This document shows positions 34,976 to 43,317 of a DNA stretch of 64,000 nucleotides, one piece after another. The first letter of the stretch is position 1; each line of letters opens with the position of its first letter. Origin of the DNA: a virus; IMG/VR virus record IMGVR_UViG_3300014325_000012, positions 1-64,000 of that record; one strand, 5' to 3'. A program made the translations under genes and the position numbers. The notes below the pieces were generated by a model. The model saw only the letters and a program-made list of their open reading frames with translations, made no database searches and was not told where the DNA came from.

Positions 34976-34981
34976 TATAAT
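34976..34981 (+). promoter_or_regulatory. TATAAT promoter element before tail protein gene
   Basis: GATGTATAATTATAG lies 38 bases before ATG 35019 and 30 bases after the palindrome. Confidence 0.45.
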
Positions 34982-35018
34982 TATAGTAATACACAGAACA
35001 TCAGGAGAGCTTAGAAGC

Positions 35019-36020
35019 ATGTCAACCCAGACGATAAGAATTGGAGTTCCTCAGATATTTTTGAGTTATAACTCAAGCGTAGCGGTACCCTCCCTATCTA
35101 CTCTAGTTTTCGGTGTGTCCTCAATTACACCTACCGATTCATTACTTAACGACATTAATCAGCCTTTGTCTACATCAGATACTTATAAGGTTATGATAGG
35201 TTTGGTTGGTCGTGATGCTACAAATGGAGGCTATACTGTTTCTTACTGTAGCCCAGAAAGCTCAAGCCAAACAATCACTTCTAATGGGCAAGGACTCTAT
35301 ATTAGAGTAGCAAATGCTGCATGGCCAGCTAACTTTGATACTGCTGTATGTGCAGTAATCTTCTTGAAGATTAATTCAGCCCAATACCAGCTCGCAGAGT
35401 TTGCTTATATTGATCCTACAGGTGACTTTAACCATACTATTATGGTTAAACCACTAAGAGTTGCTCCTAGATTTCAAACTGCTCTTCTACAGTCTACTAC
35501 ATCAGATCAGATATTGGGAAATAGAACTCCCTTAGGTATATCTCTTGCAGAAATTACACCTACTACTGGTGAATTTAACTTCCGTAGACCAGTAACTAAT
35601 GTCACAGTATCTCCAAATAACGCTCCTGACTTCCAGGTAGCCACAAGTCGTGCATCAGGCATCTCATTCCAAGCACTACTTAACGATATTAAGACTTTCG
35701 TTTCAGCGGCTGCTGGTATTTATGTAACCTATACTGATTACCTTGGTGGAACCGTCCAAGAAGCACAGCTATCCCTCCAAACCGCTCAAGCTATCTTGAG
35801 AGAAAATAGGGCAGTACAAGTATTCTTACCTCCAGACCATAATGGTAACCAGGAAGTAAGATTGCTAGTTGGACTATTAACATTCAACCAGCAAGAGCTT
35901 AATGAAGCTTGGTCTAAAAATGCAACTACCCCAGTAAACTTTGTATTTGACGCAGCCTCACTAGATAGATTAATTCCTAATACACACACTGAAATTCAAT
36001 ACATTCTCAATGGAGCATAA
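35019..36020 (+). CDS. Probable major tail (tube) protein (333 aa)
   Basis: ATG 35019 follows CAGGAGAG, and the gene is monocistronic with its own promoter and a downstream hairpin, as expected of a highly made virion protein. The sequence is balanced and beta-rich (IRIGVPQIFLSYNSSVAVPSL, YLGGTVQEAQLSLQTAQAIL) with a long C-terminal helix region. Placement after connector genes fits a tail-tube subunit. No sheath-like partner is present. This is inference by position. Confidence 0.5.
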   Translation: MSTQTIRIGVPQIFLSYNSSVAVPSLSTLVFGVSSITPTDSLLNDINQPLSTSDTYKVMIGLVGRDATNGGYTVSYCSPESSSQTITSNGQGLYIRVANAAWPANFDTAVCAVIFLKINSAQYQLAEFAYIDPTGDFNHTIMVKPLRVAPRFQTALLQSTTSDQILGNRTPLGISLAEITPTTGEFNFRRPVTNVTVSPNNAPDFQVATSRASGISFQALLNDIKTFVSAAAGIYVTYTDYLGGTVQEAQLSLQTAQAILRENRAVQVFLPPDHNGNQEVRLLVGLLTFNQQELNEAWSKNATTPVNFVFDAASLDRLIPNTHTEIQYILNGA

Positions 36021-36090
36021 AATAATAGTTAATATTTACATATAAACGTATTCATATGATTAAATAGTATTGTGTAGTGACCTCCTGTAA

Positions 36091-36120
36091 TAAGCCCCTG
36101 ATGTAAAAGTTGGGGGCTTA
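36091..36120 (+). terminator. Hairpin after tail protein gene
   Basis: TAAGCCCC (36091-36098) pairs perfectly with GGGGCTTA (36113-36120). No T run follows; a TATAAT at 36124-36129 starts right after it. Confidence 0.55.
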
Positions 36121-36123
36121 TGA

Positions 36124-36192
36124 TATAATAGAGGTAATTCGGCTTCGGAGACCATATAACCCTAAGGACTAAATCCTTTAGGGTTATTTCTT
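36124..36192 (+). ncRNA. Candidate short transcript between TATAAT and terminator
   Basis: TATAAT at 36124-36129 is followed by a terminator whose arms AACCCTAAGGA (36158-36168) and TCCTTTAGGGTT (36174-36185, one bulged T) precede a T-rich tail. A transcript from here would be only about 55 bases and contains no ATG. It could be a small RNA or simply insulation. Low certainty. Confidence 0.3.
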
Positions 36193-36200
36193 TATTAACT

Positions 36201-36229
36201 TTGACTATCTTTTATATAAATACGATAAA
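36201..36229 (+). promoter_or_regulatory. Sigma70-like promoter before MazG genes
   Basis: TTGACT (36201-36206), 17-base spacer, GATAAA (36224-36229). Unlike the TAGTATAAT elements it has a -35, so the accessory genes may use host RNA polymerase early. Confidence 0.4.
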
Positions 36230-36256
36230 CTATTAAAAGGGTTATAGGAGAAACAT

Positions 36257-36589
36257 ATGCCACTTACTTTTTCGGAATATCAACTTAAGGCTGAACAGAC
36301 AGCCATTTATCCAGACAATGTACGTATAACTTATCCAGCAATGGGGTTGGGTGGGGAAGCTGGAGAAGTCCTTAATAAAGTAAAAAAGATATTTAGAGAT
36401 GATAATGGCTTTGTTACAGACGAAAAAAGAAAGGAAATAAAGAAGGAGATAGGTGGTGTACTTTGGTATTTAGCCGCGCTAGCTAAGGATTTGAATATCG
36501 AACTAGAAGATGCAGCCCAAGAAAATTTAGATATTCTAGCTTCACGAGCTCAAAGAGGCGTACTAAAAGGATCAGGAGATAATAGATGA
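36257..36589 (+). CDS. MazG-like nucleotide pyrophosphohydrolase (110 aa)
   Basis: ATG 36257 after ATAGGAG. The helical protein shows the MazG-like pattern AMGLGGEAGEVLNKVKKIFRDD...KKEIGGVLWYLAALAKDL, in which the Glu residues of the first helix and the EIGxxxWY helix hold the magnesium ions. The family removes pyrophosphate from (d)NTPs. One usual Asp of the EixD motif is Gly here, so activity could be altered. It overlaps the next gene by ATGA. Confidence 0.75.
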   Translation: MPLTFSEYQLKAEQTAIYPDNVRITYPAMGLGGEAGEVLNKVKKIFRDDNGFVTDEKRKEIKKEIGGVLWYLAALAKDLNIELEDAAQENLDILASRAQRGVLKGSGDNR

Positions 36590-36891
36590 AATTAGGTAAG
36601 TTACAAGATAAAGCAGCTAAATTAGCAGATTATCCTAGAGGGCAAGTAAAAGGTCTTATGCCAGCACTTTGGTGCGCTGAAGAAGGTGTAGAAGTAATGA
36701 GATGTTTTAGGGTAGCCTTTAATAAGGAAGAGCCCCTAGATGAAGAGCATCTAAAAGAAGAAATAGGTGATAATCTCATAGCACTCGTACACCTATGTAA
36801 CGAGATGGGATACTCCATGGATGAAATTGCCCAAGACGCTTTGGGGAAACAGAAGACTAGACAAGAGGAAAGAGAAGAAGAGAATGAATAG
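36586..36891 (+). CDS. Second MazG-like protein (101 aa)
   Basis: Starts at ATG 36586, overlapping the previous stop. The sequence ALWCAEEGVEVMRCFRVAF and LKEEIGDNLIALVHLCNEMGY has the two Glu/Asp-bearing helices of all-alpha NTP pyrophosphatases, here with EEIGD intact. It may pair with the upstream protein as a hetero-oligomer. The tail is very acidic. Confidence 0.65.
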   Translation: MKLGKLQDKAAKLADYPRGQVKGLMPALWCAEEGVEVMRCFRVAFNKEEPLDEEHLKEEIGDNLIALVHLCNEMGYSMDEIAQDALGKQKTRQEEREEENE

Positions 36892-37216
36892 TAAGTCTCT
36901 ACTCATAATGCTAAGTTTAATATTTATTTCTCCGTGCCATGCTGGTAATATAGTAGAGTATAGGAAGCAGTTAGCCAAGTCATCTAGATTAATTAAACTA
37001 GAGCTAGAAAAAATAAATAGGGAAATAGGTAGGTTAGATAGTAATTCAAGAGCACAGTTAACTAGTACCTACATAGGAGACGAGTCCATGACAGAAATGG
37101 ATATACTTATATTAGGTAATGATATGGTTTCTTCAGGTGTAGAAAAATATGACTATTATTTCAGTCACCTAGGTAAGAGAATGAGAAAGGACGCCGTAGG
37201 GGGACAGTATAAATAA
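36884..37216 (+). CDS. Exported hypothetical protein (110 aa)
   Basis: ATG 36884 overlaps the upstream gene by eight bases; earlier starts are poorly placed. The N-terminus MNSKSLLIMLSLIFISPCHA is a clear signal sequence with cleavage after CHA. The mature part is a short coiled-coil-like helix (YRKQLAKSSRLIKLELEKIN) then DESMTEMDILILGNDMVSSG. The size and helical mature part could suit a spanin-like or envelope function, but no lipobox or transmembrane pair proves it. It is coupled with the M4 peptidase at 37216. Confidence 0.55.
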   Translation: MNSKSLLIMLSLIFISPCHAGNIVEYRKQLAKSSRLIKLELEKINREIGRLDSNSRAQLTSTYIGDESMTEMDILILGNDMVSSGVEKYDYYFSHLGKRMRKDAVGGQYK

Positions 37217-38169
37217 TGATCCACAAAGAGTTATTAAAACAATTAGGACTGCATAAGGATGCTAGTGTATCTGACTGGATAAGAATTAAGAGAAATAGAC
37301 TTTTCAGGTTCGTTAATACTCTGGTTGGAACTATAACTAAAAGAGAAACATATACATGTAACCATACTACTAATTTACCAGGACAAAAGCTTCTTGATGA
37401 AGCTACAATGGTAAGTAGTAATGATTTGGCAAACTCCGCCCACGTAAATTCTGGAACTACTCATGATTATGTGGCGACTATTCTTAATAGGGATTCAGTA
37501 GATAATAAAGGGATGACCCTTACATCCTCAGTAAATTATGATGTTAACTATAATAATGCTTTCTGGAATGGAAGTCAAATGGTTTATGGGGATGGAGATG
37601 GTAAGTTCTTCTCAGGCTTCTCCAAGGATCTATCTGTAATAGCCCACGAATTCTCACATGGGATAACTCAAACTACTTGCGGATTATGGTACTATGGACA
37701 AAGCGGAGCCCTTAATGAGGCATTTAGTGATATTTCTGGAATTGCTTGTAGACATTGGTATGAACAAGATAAGGACCCAAAGACCGCAAACTGGCTTATA
37801 GGAGATAAATGCCTAGGAACTAGTTTCCCTGGTAAAGCTATTAGAAGTTTTAAGGATGAAAAAGCTTATGATGGGGATAATCAACCTAAGAACTTCAAGA
37901 AGCTACTAGTAGGAACCCAAGATAATGGTAATGTACATGGTAACTCCGGACCTAAGAATCACTGTTTTTATGTTTTATGCCTAAAGCTCAATGAACCCTC
38001 ATACGGAAAGCCTATACAGATTGTGTGGGAAGGACATAAGACTCTCAAACCATGGTCTAACTTTAAAGCCGCAGCTAAGGCAGAGTATAAAGCAGCCCTT
38101 AAACTATATGGTCAAGAAGTAGCCACTGTGGTTAAAGAAGCATACCATGAATGTGGACTTGACTTTTAG
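37216..38169 (+). CDS. Thermolysin-like (M4) metallopeptidase
   Basis: The 317-residue protein starts at ATG 37216, overlapping the previous TAA. Zinc site: VIAHEFSHGI (H144, E145, H148) and GALNEAFSD (E168, third ligand), and DNGNVHGNSGPKNHCFY holds the M4 active-site His. All catalytic residues are present. There is no signal peptide or long propeptide, unlike secreted thermolysins; it resembles the short-propeptide protealysin type. It may cut host proteins, act at lysis or be carried in the virion. The preceding gene encodes an exported protein that could be a partner. M4 peptidases are unusual in phages. Confidence 0.88.
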   Translation: MIHKELLKQLGLHKDASVSDWIRIKRNRLFRFVNTLVGTITKRETYTCNHTTNLPGQKLLDEATMVSSNDLANSAHVNSGTTHDYVATILNRDSVDNKGMTLTSSVNYDVNYNNAFWNGSQMVYGDGDGKFFSGFSKDLSVIAHEFSHGITQTTCGLWYYGQSGALNEAFSDISGIACRHWYEQDKDPKTANWLIGDKCLGTSFPGKAIRSFKDEKAYDGDNQPKNFKKLLVGTQDNGNVHGNSGPKNHCFYVLCLKLNEPSYGKPIQIVWEGHKTLKPWSNFKAAAKAEYKAALKLYGQEVATVVKEAYHECGLDF

Positions 38170-38199
38170 TTGAAGTGTGGTAGTATATAATATATATAC

Positions 38200-38279
38200 A
38201 GCGGAGTAGAGAAGTCTGGTCGTTCTCGCAAGTCTCATAAGCTTGAGATCGTTGGTTCAAATCCAACCTCTCGCAACCA
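38200..38279 (+). tRNA. tRNA-Met (CAU), initiator-like, with bulged acceptor stem
   Basis: Anticodon loop CTCATAA (anticodon CAU) is the same as in E. coli initiator tRNA. D-stem GAGA/TCTC, anticodon stem CAAGT/GCTTG, T-arm GTTGG-TTCAAAT-CCAAC and encoded CCA are visible. The acceptor stem is GCGGAG paired with CTC-T-CGC, leaving one bulged U; the first pair would be A1 against A72, a mismatch as in initiators (C1-A72). The three G-C anticodon-stem pairs of bacterial initiators are absent. Identity between initiator and elongator is therefore open. Confidence 0.75.
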
Positions 38280-38293
38280 CTTAGGAGTGAATA

Positions 38294-38521
38294 ATGGCAT
38301 GTAATCATGGGTCGCACTTAATATGTCCTTTATGTCCTGATTACGTCCCAGTTATTCAACCAGTTAAAGAATTTAACTCTACTTCAGGAGTTTTTGAAGA
38401 ACCCACGTGGGCTAAGCCTTGTAATTCAATAAATTGCTGCTTAACTAATGACATGGTGGATAAGATAGCGGATAGAGTTATAGAGAAGCTTAGGATGGAA
38501 ATAAAGAATATGTTTACGTAG
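38294..38521 (+). CDS. Small cysteine-rich protein (75 aa)
   Basis: ATG 38294 follows TTAGGAGTGAATA. The product has six Cys and one His in a zinc-like arrangement (CNHGSHLICPLC near the start, PCNSINCC later) and a C-terminal helix (MVDKIADRVIEKLRMEIKNMF). Probably a small zinc protein; function unknown. Confidence 0.6.
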   Translation: MACNHGSHLICPLCPDYVPVIQPVKEFNSTSGVFEEPTWAKPCNSINCCLTNDMVDKIADRVIEKLRMEIKNMFT

Positions 38522-38594
38522 ATTACTAATAAGAGCCCTCCATGATATAGTGAACTTAGAATAATTATTCACTCATTTATATGGAGATCTCTTA

Positions 38595-39104
38595 ATGAAG
38601 GTACTAAATAAACAAATTACAAGTAGTTTTCTTGTTGTCCCAGAAAACTATAGGGAAGTTAAAAAGCAGTGGGCAGAAAAAATGGAAAGTAATGAGTGTA
38701 TGGATGGGGAAGTACACTTACTTTACTTGACTCTCATGGGTAAAGATTGGACTAAGTCATTTGTCCAAGGAAATAGTATAGATTTTGAAAATGGGGGTCT
38801 TTATGGGTCTGGGCCTTACATGTCCCTTAAGAACCTAATACTGAGCCTTAAGATTGACCCTAGTAGGATATTATCTAAAGTTGCAGATATAAGTCTATTT
38901 GCTGATGATGCCCATAAAAAACTTTTGGAAACACTTCCGGACTTAGAGTGCTTAGAATCCGCCATACAAAATAAAGCCTCGTTTCCCGAGTATTTTCACA
39001 GATATAACTCATATAACAAGTATATGTTGAATAAGGAAAGTGCTAAGGAAGGTTTATTACAGACTATATTTAATATGTTTTCCAGGATGTTTAATCATGA
39101 ATAA
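38595..39104 (+). CDS. Hypothetical protein (169 aa)
   Basis: ATG 38595 after GGAGAT. Begins MKVLNKQITSSFLVVPENYR, with a possible central domain and a helical tail (EGLLQTIFNMFSRMFNHE). No recognised motif. It overlaps the Pth2-like gene by eight bases, which suggests linked expression. Confidence 0.55.
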   Translation: MKVLNKQITSSFLVVPENYREVKKQWAEKMESNECMDGEVHLLYLTLMGKDWTKSFVQGNSIDFENGGLYGSGPYMSLKNLILSLKIDPSRILSKVADISLFADDAHKKLLETLPDLECLESAIQNKASFPEYFHRYNSYNKYMLNKESAKEGLLQTIFNMFSRMFNHE

Positions 39105-39411
39105 GTACTCATATGTATTTGTAAGAAAAGATATATCTGTACCGGATCAGATGGTCCAAGTTGGGCATGTTTGTATGGAGGCTGGCAAGAAATTTAGGCA
39201 ACCAAAAGGGACGCACCTAATACTGTTAGAGGTTGAGGATAGTGTAGGCCTGGGGATAGTTGTAATGTTATGTGGAATGATGAGGATAAGGTATTTTCTA
39301 TTTTATGAGCCGGATGAAGATATGAAGTACACTGCCTTATGTACAGAGCCCGTTTCTAAATCACAAAAGGATGTATTTAAAAGTTTTAAATTATGGAGGA
39401 ATAATGGCTAA
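39097..39411 (+). CDS. Pth2-like (peptidyl-tRNA hydrolase II) protein (104 aa)
   Basis: The start ATG 39097 overlaps the previous stop. The sequence YVFVRKDISVPDQMVQVGHVCMEAG, GTHLILLEV, LCGMMRIRYFLFYEPDEDMKYTALCTEPV resembles Pth2-type peptidyl-tRNA hydrolases (Y-x-x-R-x-D-L, Q-A-x-H-A helix, F-x-E-P-D, T-A-x-A-T-E-P-V). The family releases peptides from stalled peptidyl-tRNA. It lies between the two phage tRNA genes, which is striking given the frameshifting described here, since drop-off at recoding sites would make such substrates. Activity is not proven. Confidence 0.65.
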   Translation: MNKYSYVFVRKDISVPDQMVQVGHVCMEAGKKFRQPKGTHLILLEVEDSVGLGIVVMLCGMMRIRYFLFYEPDEDMKYTALCTEPVSKSQKDVFKSFKLWRNNG

Positions 39412-40675
39412 ATATAAGGTGTATATAACGCCCCATAAAACACAATTAGGACAAGAAGCCATAAGATCTTTAGAGTACTCCAAACACTTTGAATTAGTTT
39501 TGGATGATTGTTATAATACTGTTTTTGACAAGGGCTACGCTCGGGAAGTAGAAAATAGATCACATAACTGTGATTTAATCTTAGCCACTCATGATGAGAC
39601 ACTATATAAGCTTAGGTATAACCCTAAGCTTATAGGTCCATCTATTGACACTATAGAGGCTTGTAGATTCAAAAATACTACTTATGATAGATTAGAACAT
39701 ACAGGCATGATGCCAAAACAATTCTATAATGGATATCCCCATCCTACATCTGAAGATTATCCGCTATTCATTAAGCCGGTTAATGGTCAAGGGACAAGAG
39801 GAAACTATTGTGTCGTTAATAAAGGAGATATGCTGCCTAAATATATAGATGAGTTCTTAATCACTGAATTTCTACCTGGAGTGGAGTACACGGCTGATTG
39901 TTTTACAGACAGGCATGGAAAACTACAATTTAAAGCGGTTAGAGAAAGAGCTAAGATAACTAATGGAGTAGCTCATCATACCAAGCTAGCAAATAATGGC
40001 TGGAAATTAGACGAAGACCTCAGAACAATTTCTAAGATACTTAATATGAGGGGTGCATGGTTTGCCCAATTTAAAATAGATAAAAATGGTAAGCATAAGC
40101 TTATGGAGTGTGCTACTAGGTTTGCTGGTAGTTCTGGATTACATAGGTATAACAATGTGAACTTAGTGGAATTATCCTTATGGGATAAGCTTGAAAAGGA
40201 TCAAATTATTTATCCCCAAAAGTTTTGTACAGAGGTAATAAAAACGCCTGGAAAACTAGAGATAAAGTATGTGAACAACCCATTCCCAAAAACTATTTAT
40301 GTTGACTTGGATGACACCCTGATATTCGACGGACAAATAGATGAGCAACAGGGTAGGAAAGTTGGTGGGCGCTTAAATTTAAGTCTTTGGTCTAAACTAT
40401 GGAGAAAGAAGATAGAAGGATTCCGTATTATACTTCTTACTAAAAACAATAACCCATATAAAACTTTATTGGAAGTAGCTGGCAAGTCCTATAGCCTAGT
40501 AATGTCTGTACTGGACGAAATTATCTCAGTAGGACTAGACGAATCCAAAGACAGCTATATATGGAACCAGTGTATATTTATAGATGATTCCCATAACCAA
40601 AGATTGGGTGTATTAACTATGGAAGATTGTGATAATATTGTTCTATCCCCTAGGGATGCGGAGGATGTACTATGA
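39404..40675 (+). CDS. ATP-grasp enzyme fused to a HAD-like domain
   Basis: ATG 39404 follows GGAGGA and overlaps the previous gene by eight bases; the product is 423 residues. Residues to about 300 are ATP-grasp: a pre-domain, PLFIKPVNGQGTRGNY (ATP loop), FLITEFLPGVEYTADCF, and LMECATRFAGSSGLHRY (metal site). The C-terminal third is HAD-like: IYVDLDDTLIFDG (DxDx catalytic motif), IILLTKNNN (motif II), CIFIDDSHNQR (motif IV). It likely activates a carboxylate or makes a phosphorylated sugar or peptide in the glycan cassette. An in-frame CGG (39542-39544, followed by G) is read as a triplet. Confidence 0.78.
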   Translation: MAKYKVYITPHKTQLGQEAIRSLEYSKHFELVLDDCYNTVFDKGYAREVENRSHNCDLILATHDETLYKLRYNPKLIGPSIDTIEACRFKNTTYDRLEHTGMMPKQFYNGYPHPTSEDYPLFIKPVNGQGTRGNYCVVNKGDMLPKYIDEFLITEFLPGVEYTADCFTDRHGKLQFKAVRERAKITNGVAHHTKLANNGWKLDEDLRTISKILNMRGAWFAQFKIDKNGKHKLMECATRFAGSSGLHRYNNVNLVELSLWDKLEKDQIIYPQKFCTEVIKTPGKLEIKYVNNPFPKTIYVDLDDTLIFDGQIDEQQGRKVGGRLNLSLWSKLWRKKIEGFRIILLTKNNNPYKTLLEVAGKSYSLVMSVLDEIISVGLDESKDSYIWNQCIFIDDSHNQRLGVLTMEDCDNIVLSPRDAEDVL

Positions 40676-41421
40676 ACAATCCCTTAGTTTCTATATTAAG
40701 CTTAAGCTATAACCATGAGAAGTATTTGCCTGACTTCTTTGAGTCTATTCTAAATCAAACCTATAGACCTATTGAATTAGTACTTTGTAATGATTGTAGT
40801 CCGGATAATTCAGAACCTATAATTCAGAATTATCTACCAAAACTAACAAAGAACAATATTTCCTATATCTACCTAGTGCCAGGAGGTAATCAAGGATTCT
40901 TTAAAAGTTTCGATATGGTGAGAGAAGCAACATCAGGTGAATATATTGCTACACTGGAAACAGATGACTATTACCTACCTACGAAAATTGAAGAGTCTGT
41001 AAAGTTTTTACAAAATAACCCACAGTTTGGGGCTATGGCAACTGATATTAACAGTTTATGGGAAGATGGAAGATATGAGGAGTATAGCTGGAGGAGGATG
41101 GGAATAAACCAAAACGGTAATGAAATACCCTATCCGTACCTTCTCCAAGATAATAGAATTTATACCTGTACAGCAGTTTATAAGACGAGTATATTTAACA
41201 AGTCACCATTAGATTCAGAATGGGAAAAGAGTGGATACAAGATGGGGGACTATCCAAGAGCCTTATGGATAGGAAGAAGACATAAAATAGGTTATTTGGA
41301 TAAAAATCTCTCTACATATAGAATACATGGGAAGTCAGCTTCTCATAATCCTGAGACTTATGCTGCTTTTGTAGCGAGCTATTTACAGATTAAAGAAGAT
41401 GCTAAAGCGGGGAAAATATGA
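40672..41421 (+). CDS. Family 2 glycosyltransferase
   Basis: Starts at ATG 40672 overlapping the preceding TGA. GT-A fold signs: VSILSLSYNHEKYLPDFFESILNQTYRPIELVLCNDCSPDNS at the N-terminus and LETDDYY as the metal-binding DxD-like motif. It transfers a sugar from a nucleotide donor, in the cytoplasm. The downstream methyltransferase, second glycosyltransferase and DegT aminotransferase suggest that a modified sugar is built and attached, perhaps to virion proteins or DNA. 249 residues; no membrane segments. Confidence 0.87.
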   Translation: MNNPLVSILSLSYNHEKYLPDFFESILNQTYRPIELVLCNDCSPDNSEPIIQNYLPKLTKNNISYIYLVPGGNQGFFKSFDMVREATSGEYIATLETDDYYLPTKIEESVKFLQNNPQFGAMATDINSLWEDGRYEEYSWRRMGINQNGNEIPYPYLLQDNRIYTCTAVYKTSIFNKSPLDSEWEKSGYKMGDYPRALWIGRRHKIGYLDKNLSTYRIHGKSASHNPETYAAFVASYLQIKEDAKAGKI

Positions 41422-42140
41422 GCTTATATTTAGAACTACTTAAAAAGATACTGGTAAACTCTATTTACGAGGATGTTAGTATTCATCCAGGACATGATGG
41501 TAGTACCCATTATAACCATTTAAGAGCTACTGGAGATGACTGGCCTAGACAGGCCCATACTATGATAGGAAGAAAGAGGTTAGATAACCTTCACTACTGT
41601 CTAAGAACTATAACTAGCGATATGATCCCTGGACACATAATAGAAACTGGGGTATTTAGGGGAGGCACTTGTATATTTGTAGCAGGATTCCTAAAGCAGT
41701 TGGAATCAGACAGACTTGTTTATGTAGCAGACTCATTTGCCGGATTCCCGGGTGGTAGAGAAGAGGATAAGGGGGATCAGTGCCTGACTCAAAATCACTA
41801 TTTCTCTGTATCCAGAAAACAAGTAGAGGATAATTTTAAAAAATATGACTTACTCACTCCTAATGTGGTATTTTTAGAGGGTTGGTTTAGTGATACACTC
41901 CCAACTCTTAATGGACCATTTGCAATTTTAAGACTAGATGGAGATATGTATAGCTCAACAATGGACGCCTTAGTTAACTTATATCCTAAGTTAAATAGCG
42001 GAGGATTCTGTATAGTAGACGATTATAAGTCTCATCCAAGTTGCAAAAGGGCAGTGGATGAATATAGATCTGCAAATGGAATAACCGGACCAATAATAGA
42101 AATAGATAATCAAGGAATATTTTGGAGGGAAACTAGATGA
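41418..42140 (+). CDS. TylF-like (macrocin O-methyltransferase family) methyltransferase
   Basis: 240 residues, start overlapping the previous stop. Family blocks: LHYCLRTITSDMIPGHIIETGVFRGGTCIF (SAM site), YVADSFAGFP, FLEGWFSDTLP, FAILRLDGDMYSSTMDALVNLYPKL, GGFCIVDDYKSHPSCKRAVDEYR. Members methylate hydroxyls of sugars. Role: modification of the sugar made in this cassette, inferred by context. Confidence 0.87.
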   Translation: MSLYLELLKKILVNSIYEDVSIHPGHDGSTHYNHLRATGDDWPRQAHTMIGRKRLDNLHYCLRTITSDMIPGHIIETGVFRGGTCIFVAGFLKQLESDRLVYVADSFAGFPGGREEDKGDQCLTQNHYFSVSRKQVEDNFKKYDLLTPNVVFLEGWFSDTLPTLNGPFAILRLDGDMYSSTMDALVNLYPKLNSGGFCIVDDYKSHPSCKRAVDEYRSANGITGPIIEIDNQGIFWRETR

Positions 42141-42817
42141 TACATGTGTATGCTTTATGTTACTGGATTTTACCTTATGCACAAACTACTATAGATAATA
42201 TGTTAGAGAATGCTTCAGAGCCGTTAAATATAACCGTGGTGGAGGGAAGAAGCCATAATTCTTCCCATTTTCTGGATTGGGCTAAAGATTATTTGAATCA
42301 AGGAAAAATTCAAAGATTTATTAGGGCTGATCAAAACTGTAAAGGTTCCGGATTACTCTATGCCTTCGATAATTACCCGCCAGATAATAGTGAAGACTTC
42401 TGCATATTCACTGATTTGGATTTACTTGTACCTAAAGGATGTGATTGGATAGGTCAGACAAGACAAGCTATGAAAGTAGGCGCTGTTTCTGGATTTCAGT
42501 TAAGCTCTGAAAACTACGTGAGCCCCAATTGGGGGTGGCATGAAAATGAACAATCCTTTGGCAATTGGCATATGGGAATAAAAATAAATGCTGTAAAGTC
42601 CTACCCAAGACAATTAAGTTTTCAAGACCATTTAATGATAGGGCATGCCATGAACTATGGTCCCAGAATCCAAATAAAGACTAGAATATATCATCAGGGA
42701 TGGGATGCCTGGAAAACTGACCCTAAGTATTGGGAAGCAAAACTAGCTAATATGGACTGGCAGAGTGGTAGTACAATTCCAACTACTTACCAAACCTTTA
42801 CCAAGGAGAATATTTAA
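42137..42817 (+). CDS. Glycosyltransferase-like protein (226 aa)
   Basis: The start overlaps the preceding TGA. FCIFTDLDLLVPKGCDWI contains a DLD metal-type motif as in GT-A enzymes; ASEPLNITVVEGRSHNSS and FIRADQNCKGSGLLYAFDNYP are consistent with a nucleotide-sugar site. W-rich C-terminal part (NWGWHENEQSFGNWHMG). Donor and acceptor are unknown. Overlaps the HNH gene at 42817 by one base. Confidence 0.65.
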   Translation: MIHVYALCYWILPYAQTTIDNMLENASEPLNITVVEGRSHNSSHFLDWAKDYLNQGKIQRFIRADQNCKGSGLLYAFDNYPPDNSEDFCIFTDLDLLVPKGCDWIGQTRQAMKVGAVSGFQLSSENYVSPNWGWHENEQSFGNWHMGIKINAVKSYPRQLSFQDHLMIGHAMNYGPRIQIKTRIYHQGWDAWKTDPKYWEAKLANMDWQSGSTIPTTYQTFTKENI

Positions 42818-43317
42818 TGGTATTCTACGGACGAAAATACTATAGAAGCCCATTGGTAGGTCTTGTCTGTGATAATTGTGGAAAACCTTTTGAATTAAAG
42901 CTGTTTCACTATAATATAAAACTTAGAAGGGGCAATAAGAAGTTTTATTGTTGCTTTAAGTGTGGTAGACAAGCCCCTAAGAAAGAAGAAACTACAGAGA
43001 TTATGTTCTGGTCAAAGGTAGATAAAACCCCAGGCCTAGGTCCTGATGGTAGTTGTTGGGAATGGAGAGGGGCTATTCAAGGAAGGGGATATGGTACACT
43101 CTATATAATAGAGACAAGGAAGACTAGCCAGGCCCATAGATATAGTTATGAGTTGCATAAAGGACCTATTAGTACTGATCTTAACATACTACATTCTTGT
43201 GATAACAGGAAATGCGTTAATCCAAATCACTTATCAGAAGGTACACAAAAAGATAATGTACATGATATGATGAGTAAAAATAGAGGGTACTGGCAAAAAG
43301 GAATAAACTTACTATGA
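42817..43317 (+). CDS. HNH homing endonuclease
   Basis: The 166-residue product begins at ATG 42817. It has a zinc-like cluster (VCDNCGKPF...CCFKCGR) and the HNH core CWEWRG...AHRYSYELHKG...LHSCDNRKCVNPNHLSEGTQKDNVHDM. It has inserted between two sugar-cassette genes, keeping tight overlaps at both ends (ATG over stop). Close relative of the reverse-strand gene at 34224 but lacking the C-terminal helix-turn-helix. Confidence 0.85.
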   Translation: MVFYGRKYYRSPLVGLVCDNCGKPFELKLFHYNIKLRRGNKKFYCCFKCGRQAPKKEETTEIMFWSKVDKTPGLGPDGSCWEWRGAIQGRGYGTLYIIETRKTSQAHRYSYELHKGPISTDLNILHSCDNRKCVNPNHLSEGTQKDNVHDMMSKNRGYWQKGINLL

